From Enterococcus dispar ATCC 51266 (GTDB lineage: Bacteria > Bacillota > Bacilli > Lactobacillales > Enterococcaceae): 64,000 nt of DNA. A model generated the notes under the pieces. It was not told where the DNA came from. It worked only from the letters and a program-made list of their open reading frames with translations, and did no database searches. This document shows positions 27,077 to 37,979 of the stretch, in pieces. Position numbers and translations under genes: made by a program. Position 1 is the stretch's first letter, and each line of letters begins with the position of its first letter. The stretch is from NCBI RefSeq assembly GCF_000406945.1, contig NZ_KE136354.1:2077290-2141289 (forward strand). The letters run 5' to 3'.

Positions 27077-28485
27077 GCTTCTCGTCTCCAACGGGTACCT
27101 TGGGCTGTATCTTCCAAAATAATCCCTTGTTCTTTTAATTGATCGCGAATTTCATCACTACGGGCAAAATCTTTATTTTGGCGGGCAGTGATTCTTTCGG
27201 TAATTAATTTTTCAATTTCTTCGTCTAATAACTCATTGCTGACAAAATAAATACCAAAAACAGTTAGCCAAGCATGTAATTTTTCAATAGCAGCATTTAA
27301 AACCGCTTGAGATACTTCACTTTGTTCGGCATAAGTATTCAGCCATTTTGCCAATTCATAAAGTACAGTCACACCATTTGCTGCATTAAAATCATCATCC
27401 ATTTCTGTAACGAAACGATTTTCCAACTCTGCTAATTCGGCTAACTTCACCTCATCATCTGACAGAGTCATTTGAGCGGTTGTTAAACGGAAGTTCGCAT
27501 TTTCACTGGCTGTTTTTAAGCGTTGTAAGTTATTGGCGGCATCTTGTAATGTTGCTTCACTGTAACGAATCGGGCGCCGATATTGCGTGGTCGCCATAAA
27601 GAACCGCAAAACTTGTGGATCAACTTTTTGAATTAAGTCATGAACCGTCACAAAATTTCCCAAGGACTTACTCATTTTTTCATCGTCTTCTCCAATTGTC
27701 ACGTAGCCGTTATGCATCCAATAATTGGCAAAGGTGTGTCCCGTTTTGGCTTCACTTTGGGCAATTTCATTTTCATGATGGGGAAATTCCAAATCTTGAC
27801 CGCCCCCATGAATATCAATGGTATCTCCTAAATGTTTTGTCGCCATTACCGAACACTCGATATGCCACCCTGGACGTCCTAATCCCCAAGGAGAATCCCA
27901 AGCAATTTCTTCTGGCTTGGCGCTTTTCCATAAAGCAAAATCTAAAGGATCTTCTTTAATATCTTGCTCTGCACCTGTTCTTTGACTTGCCCCCACTTCT
28001 AATTCATCAATCGACTGATCACTTAGTTTACCGTAATTTTTAAACTTACGGGTTCGATAATAAACGTCGCCATTTGCTTCATAGGCAAACCCTTTTTCCA
28101 CTAAAACGGAAATAAAGTCAATAATATCAGGAATATGGTCCATTACCCGTGGATGTAACGTAGCGGGTTCGATATTTAAAGCATTGGTATCTTCTTCAAA
28201 GGCATGGATAAAACGCTCTGCTACTTCTGGAGCAGTTACACCCAACTCTTTGGCAGCGCGGATAATTTTATCATCGACATCGGTAAAATTAGAAACGTAA
28301 TTGACGAAAAAACCACGGTATTCAAAATAACGCCGAATCGTATCAAAAGCAATCGTACTTCTGGCATTGCCGATGTGGATGTAGTTGTAAACCGTAGGGC
28401 CACAAACATACATCCGTACCTTGCCCGCTTCAATTGGTTTAAACTCTTCTTTTTCTCGTGTCATCGTATTGTATATCTTAATCAT
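27073..28485 (-). CDS. cysS: Cysteinyl-tRNA synthetase
   Basis: Charges tRNA-Cys. 470 residues with the zinc cysteine and HIGH motif in [17 protein letters not shown], zinc ligands in WHIECSVM and [12 protein letters not shown], and KMSKS in [10 protein letters not shown]. The four-base overlap with cysE couples serine acetylation to Cys-tRNA charging; both are downstream of a Cys T-box. Confidence 0.97.
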   Translation of the reverse strand: MIKIYNTMTREKEEFKPIEAGKVRMYVCGPTVYNYIHIGNARSTIAFDTIRRYFEYRGFFVNYVSNFTDVDDKIIRAAKELGVTAPEVAERFIHAFEEDTNALNIEPATLHPRVMDHIPDIIDFISVLVEKGFAYEANGDVYYRTRKFKNYGKLSDQSIDELEVGASQRTGAEQDIKEDPLDFALWKSAKPEEIAWDSPWGLGRPGWHIECSVMATKHLGDTIDIHGGGQDLEFPHHENEIAQSEAKTGHTFANYWMHNGYVTIGEDDEKMSKSLGNFVTVHDLIQKVDPQVLRFFMATTQYRRPIRYSEATLQDAANNLQRLKTASENANFRLTTAQMTLSDDEVKLAELAELENRFVTEMDDDFNAANGVTVLYELAKWLNTYAEQSEVSQAVLNAAIEKLHAWLTVFGIYFVSNELLDEEIEKLITERITARQNKDFARSDEIRDQLKEQGIILEDTAQGTRWRREA

Positions 28486-29012
28486 GACTCAACCTTCTTT
28501 CCTGCAATTCGCACAACTTTGGCAGGAACGCCTACCGCGGTTGCTTCATCTGGGATATCTTTTAAAACAACAGCACCAGCACCAATCTTGGCATTTTTGC
28601 CAATCGTCACTGGCCCTAAAATTTGCGCATTGGCCGAAATCATCGCGCCGGTTTTCACCGTCGGATGACGCTTGCCTGCATGTTTACCGGTCCCCCCCAG
28701 CGTGACACCATGAAACAAAACGACATCATCGCCCACTTCAGCCGTTTCTCCGATCACAACCCCCATGCCGTGATCAATAAAAACTCCTTGACCGATTGTG
28801 GCGCCAGGATGAATCTCAATGCCCGTTAAAAAGCGCTGAAACTGGGAACTGATTCGTGCCCATAAAAACAGCTTGTGGTTGTATAAAAAATGTTCAAATC
28901 GATGCCAAAACAGCGCATGTATACCCGGGTATGTCAAAATAATTTCCAATGTGTGTCGGGCCGCCGGATCATTTTCCTTGGCCGCTTGAATTGCACGTTT
29001 CCCCCATCCCAT
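28482..29012 (-). CDS. cysE: Serine O-acetyltransferase
   Basis: Makes O-acetylserine, the carbon precursor of cysteine. 176 residues (short Gram-positive type) with a helical N-terminus and left-handed beta-helix hexapeptide repeats; catalytic His in [14 protein letters not shown] and acetyl-CoA contacts in [31 protein letters not shown] precedes the ATG. First gene after the T-box. Confidence 0.95.
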   Translation of the reverse strand: MGWGKRAIQAAKENDPAARHTLEIILTYPGIHALFWHRFEHFLYNHKLFLWARISSQFQRFLTGIEIHPGATIGQGVFIDHGMGVVIGETAEVGDDVVLFHGVTLGGTGKHAGKRHPTVKTGAMISANAQILGPVTIGKNAKIGAGAVVLKDIPDEATAVGVPAKVVRIAGKKVES

Positions 29013-29184
29013 TATGTCGTGTCCCTCCTATTTAAGATAGTTTAATAGAGCTTTAAAAAATGAGCTGCAAGACAAATAATTCTTAATGTCGTTTTTTTAA
29101 TGTTGAACTATCAAATCATTTTGAACTCGTTTTATAAGTATTTACTAGCTCCTAATAAATTATTAATAAGAAAAGCTAAAGGCA

Positions 29185-29280
29185 GCGGTAGCTCTTTGGA
29201 AAAATCTCAGAAATTCGTCTGCTGGTGATCTTTACCAGAAACTAATTTTTAAATTTTTTCCGAAGAGTTGCTGCATGCGC
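29185..29280 (-). repeat. Intergenic repeat copy E in the cysE leader
   Basis: On the minus strand the core GCAACTCTTCGG (29260-29271) followed by A/T-rich sequence matches copy D at about 54798 in roughly 24 of 28 positions. It lies in the ~330-nt stretch between the T-box terminator and cysE, where no gene is seen. Confidence 0.5.
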
Positions 29281-29346
29281 CAGACATCAAAAAAAGCGGT
29301 ATGCCGACCCTATTCCTTATAAAAATCAGATAATCCTTTTACCGAT

Positions 29347-29600
29347 AAAAAAGCGCCCTTTAAATAAGTTTCCTTATTTAAAAGACGCTTTTGGCGTGGT
29401 TCCACTTTCATTTGAACCAATTCAAATTCCTTGGCTCCTCCTGAGTGGGTAACGTCCACAAAACGGCTTAAAGCTTGCTCATAGGTGCATTTCCTGCTTT
29501 GTTTCAGCCACTTTCCACCAACTGTAGCCTCTCTTTAGAAACATCCGCAGTACTTCGTCTAATCACCGCAATCATATTCAATTTGTAAAAATAATTCACT
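29347..29600 (-). promoter_or_regulatory. Cysteine-specific T-box riboswitch
   Basis: On the minus strand the T-box bulge sequence GAAAGTGGAACCACGC is at 29394-29409, followed by a terminator whose arms are GCGTCTTTTAAATAAG and CTTATTTAAAGGGCGC with a long T run (29347-29393). Stem I precedes it, with a specifier loop GGAAATGCACC in which TGC (29487-29489) is a cysteine codon. Uncharged tRNA-Cys would favour the antiterminator and allow cysE-cysS expression. Exact 5' end not determined. Confidence 0.88.
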
Positions 29601-29644
29601 GTACGTATTATGACTGTTGCTAATCGCTTTAGTTTTATATTAAT

Positions 29645-31102
29645 TTATAAAACTTGTTCCAAATGAGCCAATGCTTTTTCTTTACCTAAAAGTTCCACAG
29701 TTTCTGGTAATTCTGGGCCGTGGGTTTGGCCTGAAACAGCCACACGAATTGGCATAAATAAGTTTTTCCCTTTGACGCCAGTTTCTTTTTGTACTTCTTT
29801 AATTGCAGCTTTTACGCTTGGCGCTTCAACAGTATCCATTGCTTCTAGTTTTGCTTTAAAAGCAGCTAATACTTGTGGTACTGTTTCACCGGCTAAAACT
29901 TCTTTTGCGGCATCGTCTAAAACAGGATGTTCTGTAAAGAATAGTTCTGATAATTCAACGATTTGAGCAGCATAACTCATTTGTGGTTGATACAAGGCCA
30001 CAATTTTTTTCACACGTTCTAACTCTTCGGCTGATAAATCTTCGGAGACGCGACCTGCTTTTTGTAAGTAAGGTAAGCACATTTCTACTAAAACATCCAA
30101 GTCCATCGCTTTGATGTAGTGGTTGTTTACCCATTCCAATTTCTTGGCATCAAAAGCAGCCGGTGACTTACTTAGCCGGTTTGGATCAAACATTTTAATC
30201 AATTCGTCTTGACTAAAGATTTCATCTTCTCCTACTGGTGACCAGCCTAATAAGGCAATAAAGTTGAACATAGCTTCTGGTAAGTAGCCTAATTCACGGT
30301 ATTGTTCGATAAATTGCAGGATTGATTCATCCCGTTTACTTAATTTTTTACCAGTTTCTGAATTAATGATTAACGTCATATGGCCAAATTCTGGTGCTTG
30401 CCAACCAAATGCGTCATAAATCATTAATTGTTTTGGAGTGTTGGCAATATGGTCATCACCGCGCAAAACATGGGTGATTTTCATCATATGATCATCTACA
30501 GCCACTGCAAAATTGTACGTTGGCATGCCATCGCGTTTTTGAATAACAAAATCCCCACCGACATTATCTGATTCAAAAGAGATTTCGCCTTTGACCATGT
30601 CGTGGAATTTGAATTCCGTATTTTTTGGTACGCGGAAACGAATAACCGGTTCCAACCCTTGTGCTTCTTTTTGAGCTTGTTCTTCTGGTGTTAAATGTGA
30701 ACATTTACCAGAGTAGTGCGGCATTTCGCCACGCGCCCGTTGCGCTTCCCGTTCTGCTTCTAATTCTTCTGGTGTGCAGTAACATTTATAAGCACGATTG
30801 GAAGCTAGTAATTGATCGATTAATGGTTGGTAGATATCAGCTCTTTCGGATTGACGATAAGGCCCATATTCACCAGGATTTGCTGGAGATTCATCCCAGT
30901 CCATTCCTAACCATTTCAAATTATCTAACTGGCTTTTTTCTCCATCTTCAATATTCCGTTTGGTATCCGTATCTTCAATGCGGATAATGAAATCTCCACC
31001 GTTGTGGCGGGCAAATAAATAGTTAAATAGCGCTGTTCTGGCATTACCAATGTGTAAATGTCCAGTTGGGCTTGGTGCATAACGCACGCGAATTTTCGTC
31101 AT
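29645..31102 (-). CDS. gltX: Glutamyl-tRNA synthetase
   Basis: Charges tRNA-Glu and, in most Firmicutes, tRNA-Gln as the substrate for GatCAB. 485 residues; HIGH region [22 protein letters not shown] in [12 protein letters not shown]. Its start overlaps the ispF stop by four bases. Bacterial length and no truncation. Confidence 0.97.
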   Translation of the reverse strand: MTKIRVRYAPSPTGHLHIGNARTALFNYLFARHNGGDFIIRIEDTDTKRNIEDGEKSQLDNLKWLGMDWDESPANPGEYGPYRQSERADIYQPLIDQLLASNRAYKCYCTPEELEAEREAQRARGEMPHYSGKCSHLTPEEQAQKEAQGLEPVIRFRVPKNTEFKFHDMVKGEISFESDNVGGDFVIQKRDGMPTYNFAVAVDDHMMKITHVLRGDDHIANTPKQLMIYDAFGWQAPEFGHMTLIINSETGKKLSKRDESILQFIEQYRELGYLPEAMFNFIALLGWSPVGEDEIFSQDELIKMFDPNRLSKSPAAFDAKKLEWVNNHYIKAMDLDVLVEMCLPYLQKAGRVSEDLSAEELERVKKIVALYQPQMSYAAQIVELSELFFTEHPVLDDAAKEVLAGETVPQVLAAFKAKLEAMDTVEAPSVKAAIKEVQKETGVKGKNLFMPIRVAVSGQTHGPELPETVELLGKEKALAHLEQVL

Positions 31103-31599
31103 CTAATCGCTTCCTTCGAATTATTTTCAAGTAGGGTAACAGCCAGTGCCGCAATTGCTTCATTGCGACCAACAGGCCCTAAATGTTCCATTGTTGTGGC
31201 TTTAATACTAAGCAGATTTTCTTCTAATTGACAAATTTCACAAAGCACTTGCCGCATTTTGGGAATAGAGTCCGCAAGTTTCGGCTGTTCAGCTAGAATT
31301 GTACAATCAATATTGTGAATAGTAAAGCCAAGCGACCACGCTTTTTGTAAAACCGTGGCCAATAAGTGAGTAGAATTGGCATTTTGCACCGTTTCATCAG
31401 TAGCCGGAAACATTTGGCCAATATCCCCTAAGCCTGCGGCACCTAAAATGGCATCGATAATCGCATGGGTCAAACAATCGCCATCGGTTACCCCTGCTAA
31501 ACCAAGTTTTTTAGGATGGGAAAGTGTAACACCTCCTAAAATCAAGGGGCGGTGCAACACTAAAGGATGCAAATCATAACCTTGACCAATTCTAAGCAT
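31099..31599 (-). CDS. ispF: IspF-like 2C-methyl-D-erythritol 2,4-cyclodiphosphate synthase, divergent
   Basis: Homologue of the fifth enzyme of the MEP isoprenoid pathway, 166 residues. Metal ligands are kept: Asp and His in GQGYDLHPL and His in [15 protein letters not shown]; the GDIG and [16 protein letters not shown] motifs are also present. Two normally conserved residues differ: the His of the GHSDAD motif is Val (GLAGVTDGD) and the Asp of FPDTD is Ala (FPATD). The ATG at 31599 is chosen by homology; the longer frame would add 34 unrelated residues inside yacL. ispD, usually adjacent, is absent. Activity is uncertain, since Lactobacillales normally use mevalonate. Confidence 0.85.
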   Translation of the reverse strand: MLRIGQGYDLHPLVLHRPLILGGVTLSHPKKLGLAGVTDGDCLTHAIIDAILGAAGLGDIGQMFPATDETVQNANSTHLLATVLQKAWSLGFTIHNIDCTILAEQPKLADSIPKMRQVLCEICQLEENLLSIKATTMEHLGPVGRNEAIAALAVTLLENNSKEAIR

Positions 31600-32827
31600 G
31601 CTTACGGCCTTTATCTTTATTGCGATTTTTTGAATTGCCTGATGAATTGGTAGTGGATTGCGTTTGATTATTTTGAGGATGGTTATTTTCAGCATCCGCA
31701 TCTTCTTCGGTTGGTACTTTCACATCATCAATACCACGACCAGAGTGGGCAGGTTTAGCAAAAATCATGCGGCCCGCTGCTGTTTGGAGAGCACTGGTCA
31801 CCACAACTTTGATGCGTTCATTCATATAATGTTGCCCGTCTTCGACTACGACCATGGTGCCATCATCTAGATAGGCTACCCCTTGTTGACGCTCCGTGCC
31901 GGCTTTTACTAATAAAACATCCATTGTTTCTCCGGGAATTACGACAGGTTTTACAGCATTGGCTAAGGCATTAATATTTAAGACGGGAACGTTTTGAAAC
32001 TCTGCGACTTTATTTAAGTTGTAATCATTCGTAACGACAACGCCATCTAAAAGTTTGGCCAACTTCAACAACTTACTATCTACTTCTTGAATATCTTCAA
32101 AATCACCTTCGTACATTTCGACGGAAATATCTTCTTCTTTTTGTAAAGCGTTTAAAATGTCGAGCCCGCGACGTCCCCGGACGCGTTTTAGACTATCACC
32201 AGAATCAGCAATATATTGTAATTCATACAAAACAAAATTTGGAATTAAAATGGTGCCTTCTAAAAAGCCGGTCTTGGCAATATCATAAATACGTCCGTCA
32301 ATGATGACACTCGTATCTAAAATTTTGTAACGGTGAAAAGTGTCACCAGCTTTTCGTTCTAAAAGCTGTTGTTGGGTTTCTTCATTTTTTTTCGATTTTG
32401 GTGTGAAAATCTTCTTCCACTCATCAATGCGCGTCACCCCGACTTGAAAACCAAAATACCCCAGTAAAATCATTACAAAAAAGGGCATAAAGCTTGTCAC
32501 AAAAGGAATGTTTAAATTGTACAATGGAATAGAGATAATCATCCCAATCATTAGACCAATAATGGTTCCAATCGCACCAAAGAGCAAATAGGTCAAACTA
32601 ATTTCGCTCAGTTTTTTCTCAATATAAGACAATCCTGCTGAAATATAACGCTCCAATACCAACGCGAATAAAAAGAAAATAATTGCGCCAATCAAAATGT
32701 TGGTAAACGGATTGTTCAGCCACTGATTGCCAGTCAAGCCAATCGTATCCCACGCCATGGGTAAAAATGAAGCTCCCAAGCTTGCGCCGGCTACGACCAT
32801 TAAAACAATAATGATCCGTCGTTGCAT
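31592..32827 (-). CDS. yacL: PIN/TRAM domain membrane protein YacL
   Basis: A 411-residue putative RNase. Four N-terminal membrane helices (about 1-135), then a PIN nuclease domain (about 168-290) with acidic residues in YKILDTSVIIDGRIYD and VTNDYNL, then a TRAM RNA-binding domain and a polar Asn/Gln/Lys tail. It stands in its conserved place next to radA. Target RNA unknown. Confidence 0.92.
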   Translation of the reverse strand: MQRRIIIVLMVVAGASLGASFLPMAWDTIGLTGNQWLNNPFTNILIGAIIFFLFALVLERYISAGLSYIEKKLSEISLTYLLFGAIGTIIGLMIGMIISIPLYNLNIPFVTSFMPFFVMILLGYFGFQVGVTRIDEWKKIFTPKSKKNEETQQQLLERKAGDTFHRYKILDTSVIIDGRIYDIAKTGFLEGTILIPNFVLYELQYIADSGDSLKRVRGRRGLDILNALQKEEDISVEMYEGDFEDIQEVDSKLLKLAKLLDGVVVTNDYNLNKVAEFQNVPVLNINALANAVKPVVIPGETMDVLLVKAGTERQQGVAYLDDGTMVVVEDGQHYMNERIKVVVTSALQTAAGRMIFAKPAHSGRGIDDVKVPTEEDADAENNHPQNNQTQSTTNSSGNSKNRNKDKGRKHA

Positions 32828-32965
32828 ACAAAACTCCTCCGATTTTTTTGCTGCTAGAAGAAAAGATAACTTGGAAAATCGCTAAAATTTATAATTTTAC
32901 CCAAGATATCTTATCTATTCCTAGCGCGGTAATCCTTTATAAAAACATCCGTGCTAACTTGCAAG

Positions 32966-34336
32966 TTAGCCAAAAACTTTTTTTAATGTTTCGGCCAGTG
33001 TCGCCACACCGACAACTTGGATGCCTTTTGGTGCCTGCCAGCCACTCAAATTATTTTTAGGCAAGTATACCTTTGTGAATCCCAATTTTTGTACTTCTTT
33101 AACTCGTTGTTCAATATTTGAGACGCGGCGAATTTCACCAGTTAAGCCGATTTCACCGATAAAACACTCGGTGGGACTGGTTCCTTTTTCTTTGTAACTA
33201 GACGCAATGGCTACCGCTACGGCTAAATCAATCGCCGGCTCATTTAATTTTACGCCACCAGCAGCTTTTAAATACGCATCTTGATTTTGCAAAAGCAGCC
33301 CCGCCCGTTTTTCCAAAACAGCCATAATCAGCGAAACCCGATTAAAATCAAGCCCTGTGGTCGTGCGTTTGGCGTTACCAAACATAGTTGGCGTGACCAG
33401 GGCCTGAATTTCGACTAAAATCGGCCGACTGCCTTCCATGGCAACGACAATGGCCGAACCCGTGGCCCCTGCTAAACGTTCTTCTAAAAAAACTTGAGAG
33501 GGATTAGCCACTTCATGGAGGCCATCTTCATGCATTTCAAAAATGCCAATTTCATTAGTGGAGCCAAAGCGGTTTTTTACTGCCCGTAAAATCCGGAAAG
33601 TATGGTGTTTTTCCCCTTCAAAATACAAAACAGTATCCACCATATGCTCTAACATCCGCGGTCCGGCAATGGAACCTTCTTTGGTCACATGACCGACAAT
33701 AAAAATTGCAATACCATTTGATTTGGCAATCTTTAATAATTCAGCGGTGGTTTCTCTCACCTGTGAAACGCTGCCGGCCACACTGGTAACATCTGGCTGG
33801 GTCATAGTTTGAATGGAGTCGATAATGACATAGTCCGGCGCCAAATTTTCAATCGCGCGTGAGATTTCATGCATATCCGTTTCGGCATACAAATAAAACT
33901 CGGTTTTAATGGAGCCTAAGCGCTCAGCCCGCATTTTAATTTGTTCGGCGCTTTCTTCACCGGAAACATATAAAACTTTGCCGCCTGATTCTGCCAATTG
34001 TTGGGAAACTTGTAACAGCAAAGTTGATTTCCCAATCCCAGGATCTCCTCCGATTAACACCATTGAGCCAGGGACAACCCCGCCACCTAAAACACGATTT
34101 AATTCCGCGAGTTTGGTTTTAACGCGTGGTTCTTTTTTAGGAATGACATCGGCAATTTTTGTTGGCTTGGTTTTTTCACCAGTTAAACTCGTGCGGACGC
34201 GGCGGTCTGTTGTATCTTGAATCACCACTTCCACCATGGAATTCCAACTGCCACAGTTGGGACATTTCCCTAGATATTTTGGTGAGATATAGCCACAATG
34301 TTGACATTCAAATTGGACTTTTGGCTTTTTTGCCAC
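32966..34336 (-). CDS. radA: DNA repair protein RadA
   Basis: A branch-migration helicase that helps RecA in recombination. 456 residues: a C4 zinc finger ([18 protein letters not shown], 10-27), a RecA-like ATPase with Walker [11 protein letters not shown] and the RadA-specific [11 protein letters not shown], and a C-terminal Lon-protease-like domain. disA, which follows radA in Bacillus, is not here. Confidence 0.97.
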   Translation of the reverse strand: MAKKPKVQFECQHCGYISPKYLGKCPNCGSWNSMVEVVIQDTTDRRVRTSLTGEKTKPTKIADVIPKKEPRVKTKLAELNRVLGGGVVPGSMVLIGGDPGIGKSTLLLQVSQQLAESGGKVLYVSGEESAEQIKMRAERLGSIKTEFYLYAETDMHEISRAIENLAPDYVIIDSIQTMTQPDVTSVAGSVSQVRETTAELLKIAKSNGIAIFIVGHVTKEGSIAGPRMLEHMVDTVLYFEGEKHHTFRILRAVKNRFGSTNEIGIFEMHEDGLHEVANPSQVFLEERLAGATGSAIVVAMEGSRPILVEIQALVTPTMFGNAKRTTTGLDFNRVSLIMAVLEKRAGLLLQNQDAYLKAAGGVKLNEPAIDLAVAVAIASSYKEKGTSPTECFIGEIGLTGEIRRVSNIEQRVKEVQKLGFTKVYLPKNNLSGWQAPKGIQVVGVATLAETLKKVFG

Positions 34337-34399
34337 AAATATCCCTTCCTTTATTTTAGCACACTGCCTGCATTTCTAAGCTGTGTAAACCGTGTACTT

Positions 34400-34909
34400 T
34401 TATTTATTCGATGAACCAAAACCACCCGTGCGCAGGGCATTTGTCGTATCTTGATCCGCTTTTAAAAATGGCAAGAAAATTCCTTGACCGATTCTCTCTC
34501 CTTTTTTAATCGTTACATCAGTTAACCCGAAGTTGGTAAATTGGAACATAATATGGCCTTCGTTATCTGGATTATCATAATAATCACTGTCGATAACGCC
34601 AACGCCATTGGTTAAAACTAAGAAACGTTTTAAAGGATTACTGGAACGATTAGCTAGTTGTAAAAATTCATCTTCTCCCATATAAGCTTTAATTCCTGTC
34701 GGCACGAGCACCGGTTTTAAAAACTTGCTCTCATCTTTTGCTTTTAATGCTTTTAAACCTGTCAGTAGTCCCTCATGCCAAATACTTGGAATGACCACGT
34801 CACACGCCGCTTCAAAATCATAACCAGCAGCATGATTGGTTGCACGTTTTGGTAAATGAATTTCTTGACTTAAAAATTGTGAAACGACTTCAAAACCTCG
34901 TGTTCGCAA
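34400..34909 (-). CDS. dut: dUTP diphosphatase
   Basis: Hydrolyses dUTP to dUMP, keeping uracil out of DNA. 169 residues with the five trimeric dUTPase motifs: AGYDFEAACD, RSSNPLK, GVIDSDYYDNPDNEGHI, GERIGQGIF and RTGGFGSS. An insertion between motifs 1 and 2 (about 45-75) is longer than in many members. The start is TTG, 7 nt after AGGAGG. Confidence 0.93.
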   Translation of the reverse strand: MRTRGFEVVSQFLSQEIHLPKRATNHAAGYDFEAACDVVIPSIWHEGLLTGLKALKAKDESKFLKPVLVPTGIKAYMGEDEFLQLANRSSNPLKRFLVLTNGVGVIDSDYYDNPDNEGHIMFQFTNFGLTDVTIKKGERIGQGIFLPFLKADQDTTNALRTGGFGSSNK

Positions 34910-35513
34910 ACAAATACCTCCTAAAACAATTTCAAAAGAAAATTGTTATTTCACTAAACTTTAAAAAATTTTTTCCAGCATTTTTATATTAAAAATGTTT
35001 TCAAATAGCAGAAAATATACTTATTTATATAACACTATTTTAGCATAAGTACGCTTCTTTTTTGTGGATTCAAACTAATAATACGAAAAATTTCGTAAAA
35101 TCCATACAATCTTCAAAAATCAGCAACTAAACTTACTTTTTTCTTATTTTTCATGACCAAAAGAAGTTACTTTAACAGCATCTCCTCCAATTTGTTTTTC
35201 TGTCACAAAATACGACAAAAAAACAAATTGAAACGCGCGCAAGTAGCTTTCTATCAATCAGTAGGTGAAAATTCTGCCAAAACCAAGTACAATGAAGGCA
35301 AACTACCGACAAATTCGTCCTATTAAACAGAAAGCCCCGCAAACCTTAAGAAACGGTGGCTTTTTCCGAAATTTTTCTAAAACTAATGAAACGAAAGCGT
35401 GTAGAGAGTAGAAAGGTCACAAATATCAGCCTCTCAAAATTTGACTGGGAAAAGTCAGAGTTGCTTTACTACTATTTGCCCTGTTGCTTACACGCCAAAC
35501 GAGGAGTACAGAT
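34910..35513 (+). promoter_or_regulatory. 600-bp gap with structured proB leader
   Basis: No gene is seen. A hairpin with arms AAAGCCCCG and CGGTGGCTTT plus five T residues (35330-35366) is a likely terminator lying about 150 bp before proB. Just upstream (about 35262-35312), GGT and TGCC can pair with GGCA and ACC, forming a nested stem, preceded by TAGGTGAAAATT; the same string recurs in the proA leader. This resembles an attenuated leader, but no known riboswitch class is recognised. Confidence 0.4.
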
Positions 35514-36320
35514 ATGGAACGTGAATTTTTAAAAACAGCCCAACGCATTGTCATTAAAATTGGCACTAGCTCCCTTATTTACCCCAATGGCAATATCAAC
35601 TTAGCGGGCATTGATCAACTGGCTTTTGTATTAACCGATTTAAAAAATCAGGGAAAAGAAATTGTATTGGTGTCTTCTGGCGCGATTGGTGTGGGCATGA
35701 ACAAATTACACTTAGAAAGCCGCCCCGCCACTATCCCCGCCCAACAAGCCGTAGCTGCCGTAGGACAAGCAGAGTTGATGAATATTTATAATCAGCGCTT
35801 TTTAACCTACAGTCAACAAACTGCCCAAGTCTTATTAACTCGCGATATTGTGGAGTTTCCCGAAAGTCGCAAAAATGTAGTAAATACCTTGGAACAGTTG
35901 TTACAGATGGGGATTATTCCCATCATCAATGAAAATGATACCGTCGCAATTGATGAATTGGATCACCAAACCAAATTTGGTGATAACGATCAGCTTTCGG
36001 CTATCGTAACCCAGTTGGTCAAAGGTGATTTATTAATCATGCTATCTGATATCGACGGCTTTTATTCTGGTAATCCCGCCAAAAATAAAAATGCGATTTT
36101 GTTTCATGCTATCCATGAAATCACGCCCCAAATTTGGGACTATGCGGGAGATAAAGGCTCAAAATTTGGTACCGGCGGAATGGTTAGTAAATTAAATGCA
36201 GCCCAACGCATTTTAACAACAGATAGCGCGATGGTTTTAGCCAATGGCCAACAACCACAAGTTATTTTTGATATTTTAGCCGGCAAACAAATTGGCACTC
36301 TTTTTTGCCAAGAAAATTAA
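35514..36320 (+). CDS. proB: Glutamate 5-kinase
   Basis: First step of proline synthesis from glutamate. 268 residues of amino acid kinase fold: IVIKIGTSSL, VSSGAIGVGMN, NENDTVA and FGTGGMVSKLNAAQ. The C-terminal PUA domain found in E. coli ProB is absent, as in many Gram-positives. ATG at 35514 follows GGAG; the open frame upstream lacks family similarity. Confidence 0.95.
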   Translation: MEREFLKTAQRIVIKIGTSSLIYPNGNINLAGIDQLAFVLTDLKNQGKEIVLVSSGAIGVGMNKLHLESRPATIPAQQAVAAVGQAELMNIYNQRFLTYSQQTAQVLLTRDIVEFPESRKNVVNTLEQLLQMGIIPIINENDTVAIDELDHQTKFGDNDQLSAIVTQLVKGDLLIMLSDIDGFYSGNPAKNKNAILFHAIHEITPQIWDYAGDKGSKFGTGGMVSKLNAAQRILTTDSAMVLANGQQPQVIFDILAGKQIGTLFCQEN

Positions 36321-36362
36321 AAAAATTTTCTTAACACCGCTTCATAAAGTAAAAAAAAGTGC

Positions 36363-36418
36363 AAAACGCGGGCTATTTCATGAAAAGTTTAATGGAAAGT
36401 AAACTTTCTCGCGTTTTT
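36363..36418 (+). terminator. Terminator between proB and proA
   Basis: AAAACGCG pairs with CGCGTTTTT, enclosing a second pairing of AAAGTTTA with TAAACTTT. A TATAAT (36431-36436) follows directly and could start a separate proA transcript, although its -35 is poor. The proA leader repeats TAGGTGAAAATT and has competing pairings (AGCCAA/TTGGTAGGCT or AAAGCA/TGCTTT). Confidence 0.6.
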
Positions 36419-36550
36419 AAAAAAACGTCCTATAATTAAAAAGAAATGTAGCCAAGTAAAGCATTCGTTATAGGTGAAAATTGGTAGGCTGCTTTATTGT
36501 ATTTCATTGAGGAAAAGGTCTATTTAACCACAGCCATAAGGAGGAAAAAT

Positions 36551-37798
36551 ATGTTTGATTTAACAGTTTTAGGGCAACAAGCAAAAAAAAGTGCGCGTGA
36601 ATTGGCATTAATGTCCACTACCCGCAAAAATGAATTATTAGCCTTAATGGCTCAAGCCCTTTTGGACAATGAAGAAAATATCTTAGTTGCCAATCAAAAA
36701 GACTTAGCTCAGGCTAATGACAACGGTATTTCGACTGTAATGCAAGATCGCTTACGGTTAACGCGTCAACGGATTGAAGAAATGGCAGTGGGAATGCGCC
36801 AAGTAATTCAATTAGCCGATCCGATCGGTGAAGTGGAAAAAATGTGGAAAAATCCAGATGGTTTAATGATTGGCCGTCAAAAAGTCCCATTAGGTGTGAT
36901 TGGCATTATCTACGAATCTCGTCCCAATGTGACTACAGATGCTGCTAGTTTGTGTTTCAAAACAGGTAATGCTGTTATTTTACGTGGAGGAAAAGAAGCG
37001 TTTTATTCCAATCAAATTCTAGTTGCAATTTTGCAAAAAACGTTAAAAAGTGCTGGGGTGGATGAAAACGCCATTCAATTTGTCGCAGACACCAGCCATG
37101 AAGTTGCCAATCAAATGATGCGTCTCACCCAATACTTAGATGTTTTAATTCCCCGCGGTGGTGCCGGTTTAATTCGTCGCGTCAAAGAAACAGCAACTGT
37201 CCCTGTGATTGAAACAGGAACGGGCAATAATCACATTTACGTCGATAAAGATGCCCAATTGGAAATGGCAATCAGAATTACCGACAATGCAAAAACACAG
37301 CGCCCTTCTGTTTGTAATGCTGCGGAAACTTTATTAATTCATCAAGACGTAGCTGCGGAATTTTTACCAAAAATCGCGGAAAAATTAGCCGAACACAATG
37401 TCGAACTTCACGCTGATGAACGGGCAATGCAATATTTGCCAGATGCTGTGGCTGCAGTAGAAGAGGACTGGTCGACAGAATATTTGGATTACATCATGGC
37501 TGTAAAAGTAGTCGATTCCATCACCGAAGCCATTGCACATATCAATTTTTACAATACCAAACATTCAGAAGCGATTATTACTGACAATTATTTTGCTAGC
37601 CAAAAATTCTTAAACGAAGTGGATGCTGCGGCGGTTTACGTCAATGCTTCCACGCGCTTTACAGATGGCTTTGTTTTTGGCTTTGGTGCGGAAATTGGGA
37701 TTTCCACTCAAAAACTCCATGCCCGCGGACCAATGGGGCTAGAAGAACTCACTTCGACAAAATATATTATTTATGGCGATGGTCAAATTCGTGAATAA
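36551..37798 (+). CDS. proA: Glutamate-5-semialdehyde dehydrogenase
   Basis: Reduces glutamyl-5-phosphate to the semialdehyde. 415 residues of the aldehyde dehydrogenase fold; catalytic Cys in [16 protein letters not shown](P) region [10 protein letters not shown], and the ending [17 protein letters not shown] at 36551 follows AAGGAGGAAAAAT. The usual proBA pair is split here by a terminator. Confidence 0.96.
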   Translation: MFDLTVLGQQAKKSARELALMSTTRKNELLALMAQALLDNEENILVANQKDLAQANDNGISTVMQDRLRLTRQRIEEMAVGMRQVIQLADPIGEVEKMWKNPDGLMIGRQKVPLGVIGIIYESRPNVTTDAASLCFKTGNAVILRGGKEAFYSNQILVAILQKTLKSAGVDENAIQFVADTSHEVANQMMRLTQYLDVLIPRGGAGLIRRVKETATVPVIETGTGNNHIYVDKDAQLEMAIRITDNAKTQRPSVCNAAETLLIHQDVAAEFLPKIAEKLAEHNVELHADERAMQYLPDAVAAVEEDWSTEYLDYIMAVKVVDSITEAIAHINFYNTKHSEAIITDNYFASQKFLNEVDAAAVYVNASTRFTDGFVFGFGAEIGISTQKLHARGPMGLEELTSTKYIIYGDGQIRE

Positions 37799-37811
37799 CA
37801 GAAGCGATAAC

Positions 37812-37871
37812 AACACAAAAAACACAGAAATCCTGTCTTGGCGCGACAGGTATTTCTGTGTTTTTTGTGTT
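37812..37871 (+). terminator. Strong terminator after proA
   Basis: A near-perfect stem of about 25 bp (AACACAAAAAACACAGAAA paired with its complement, inner CCTGTC/GACAGG) with T runs on both strands; works in either direction. Confidence 0.85.
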
Positions 37872-37979
37872 ATCTAATTTTAGCTAAAAAAGCAGCAAAC
37901 TGGAGTCGATTAGAGCAAATTCCCAACTTTTTCAACTTTCCTCGCCCACTGTCAGCAGCCCAGTCCTCAAAATCGTCAT

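Noticed and set aside
35130-35240. Possible seventh copy of the intergenic repeat before proB
   Set aside because: Only short AT-rich matches (TGTGACA, AATTGGAG) could be seen; below what I would trust by eye.
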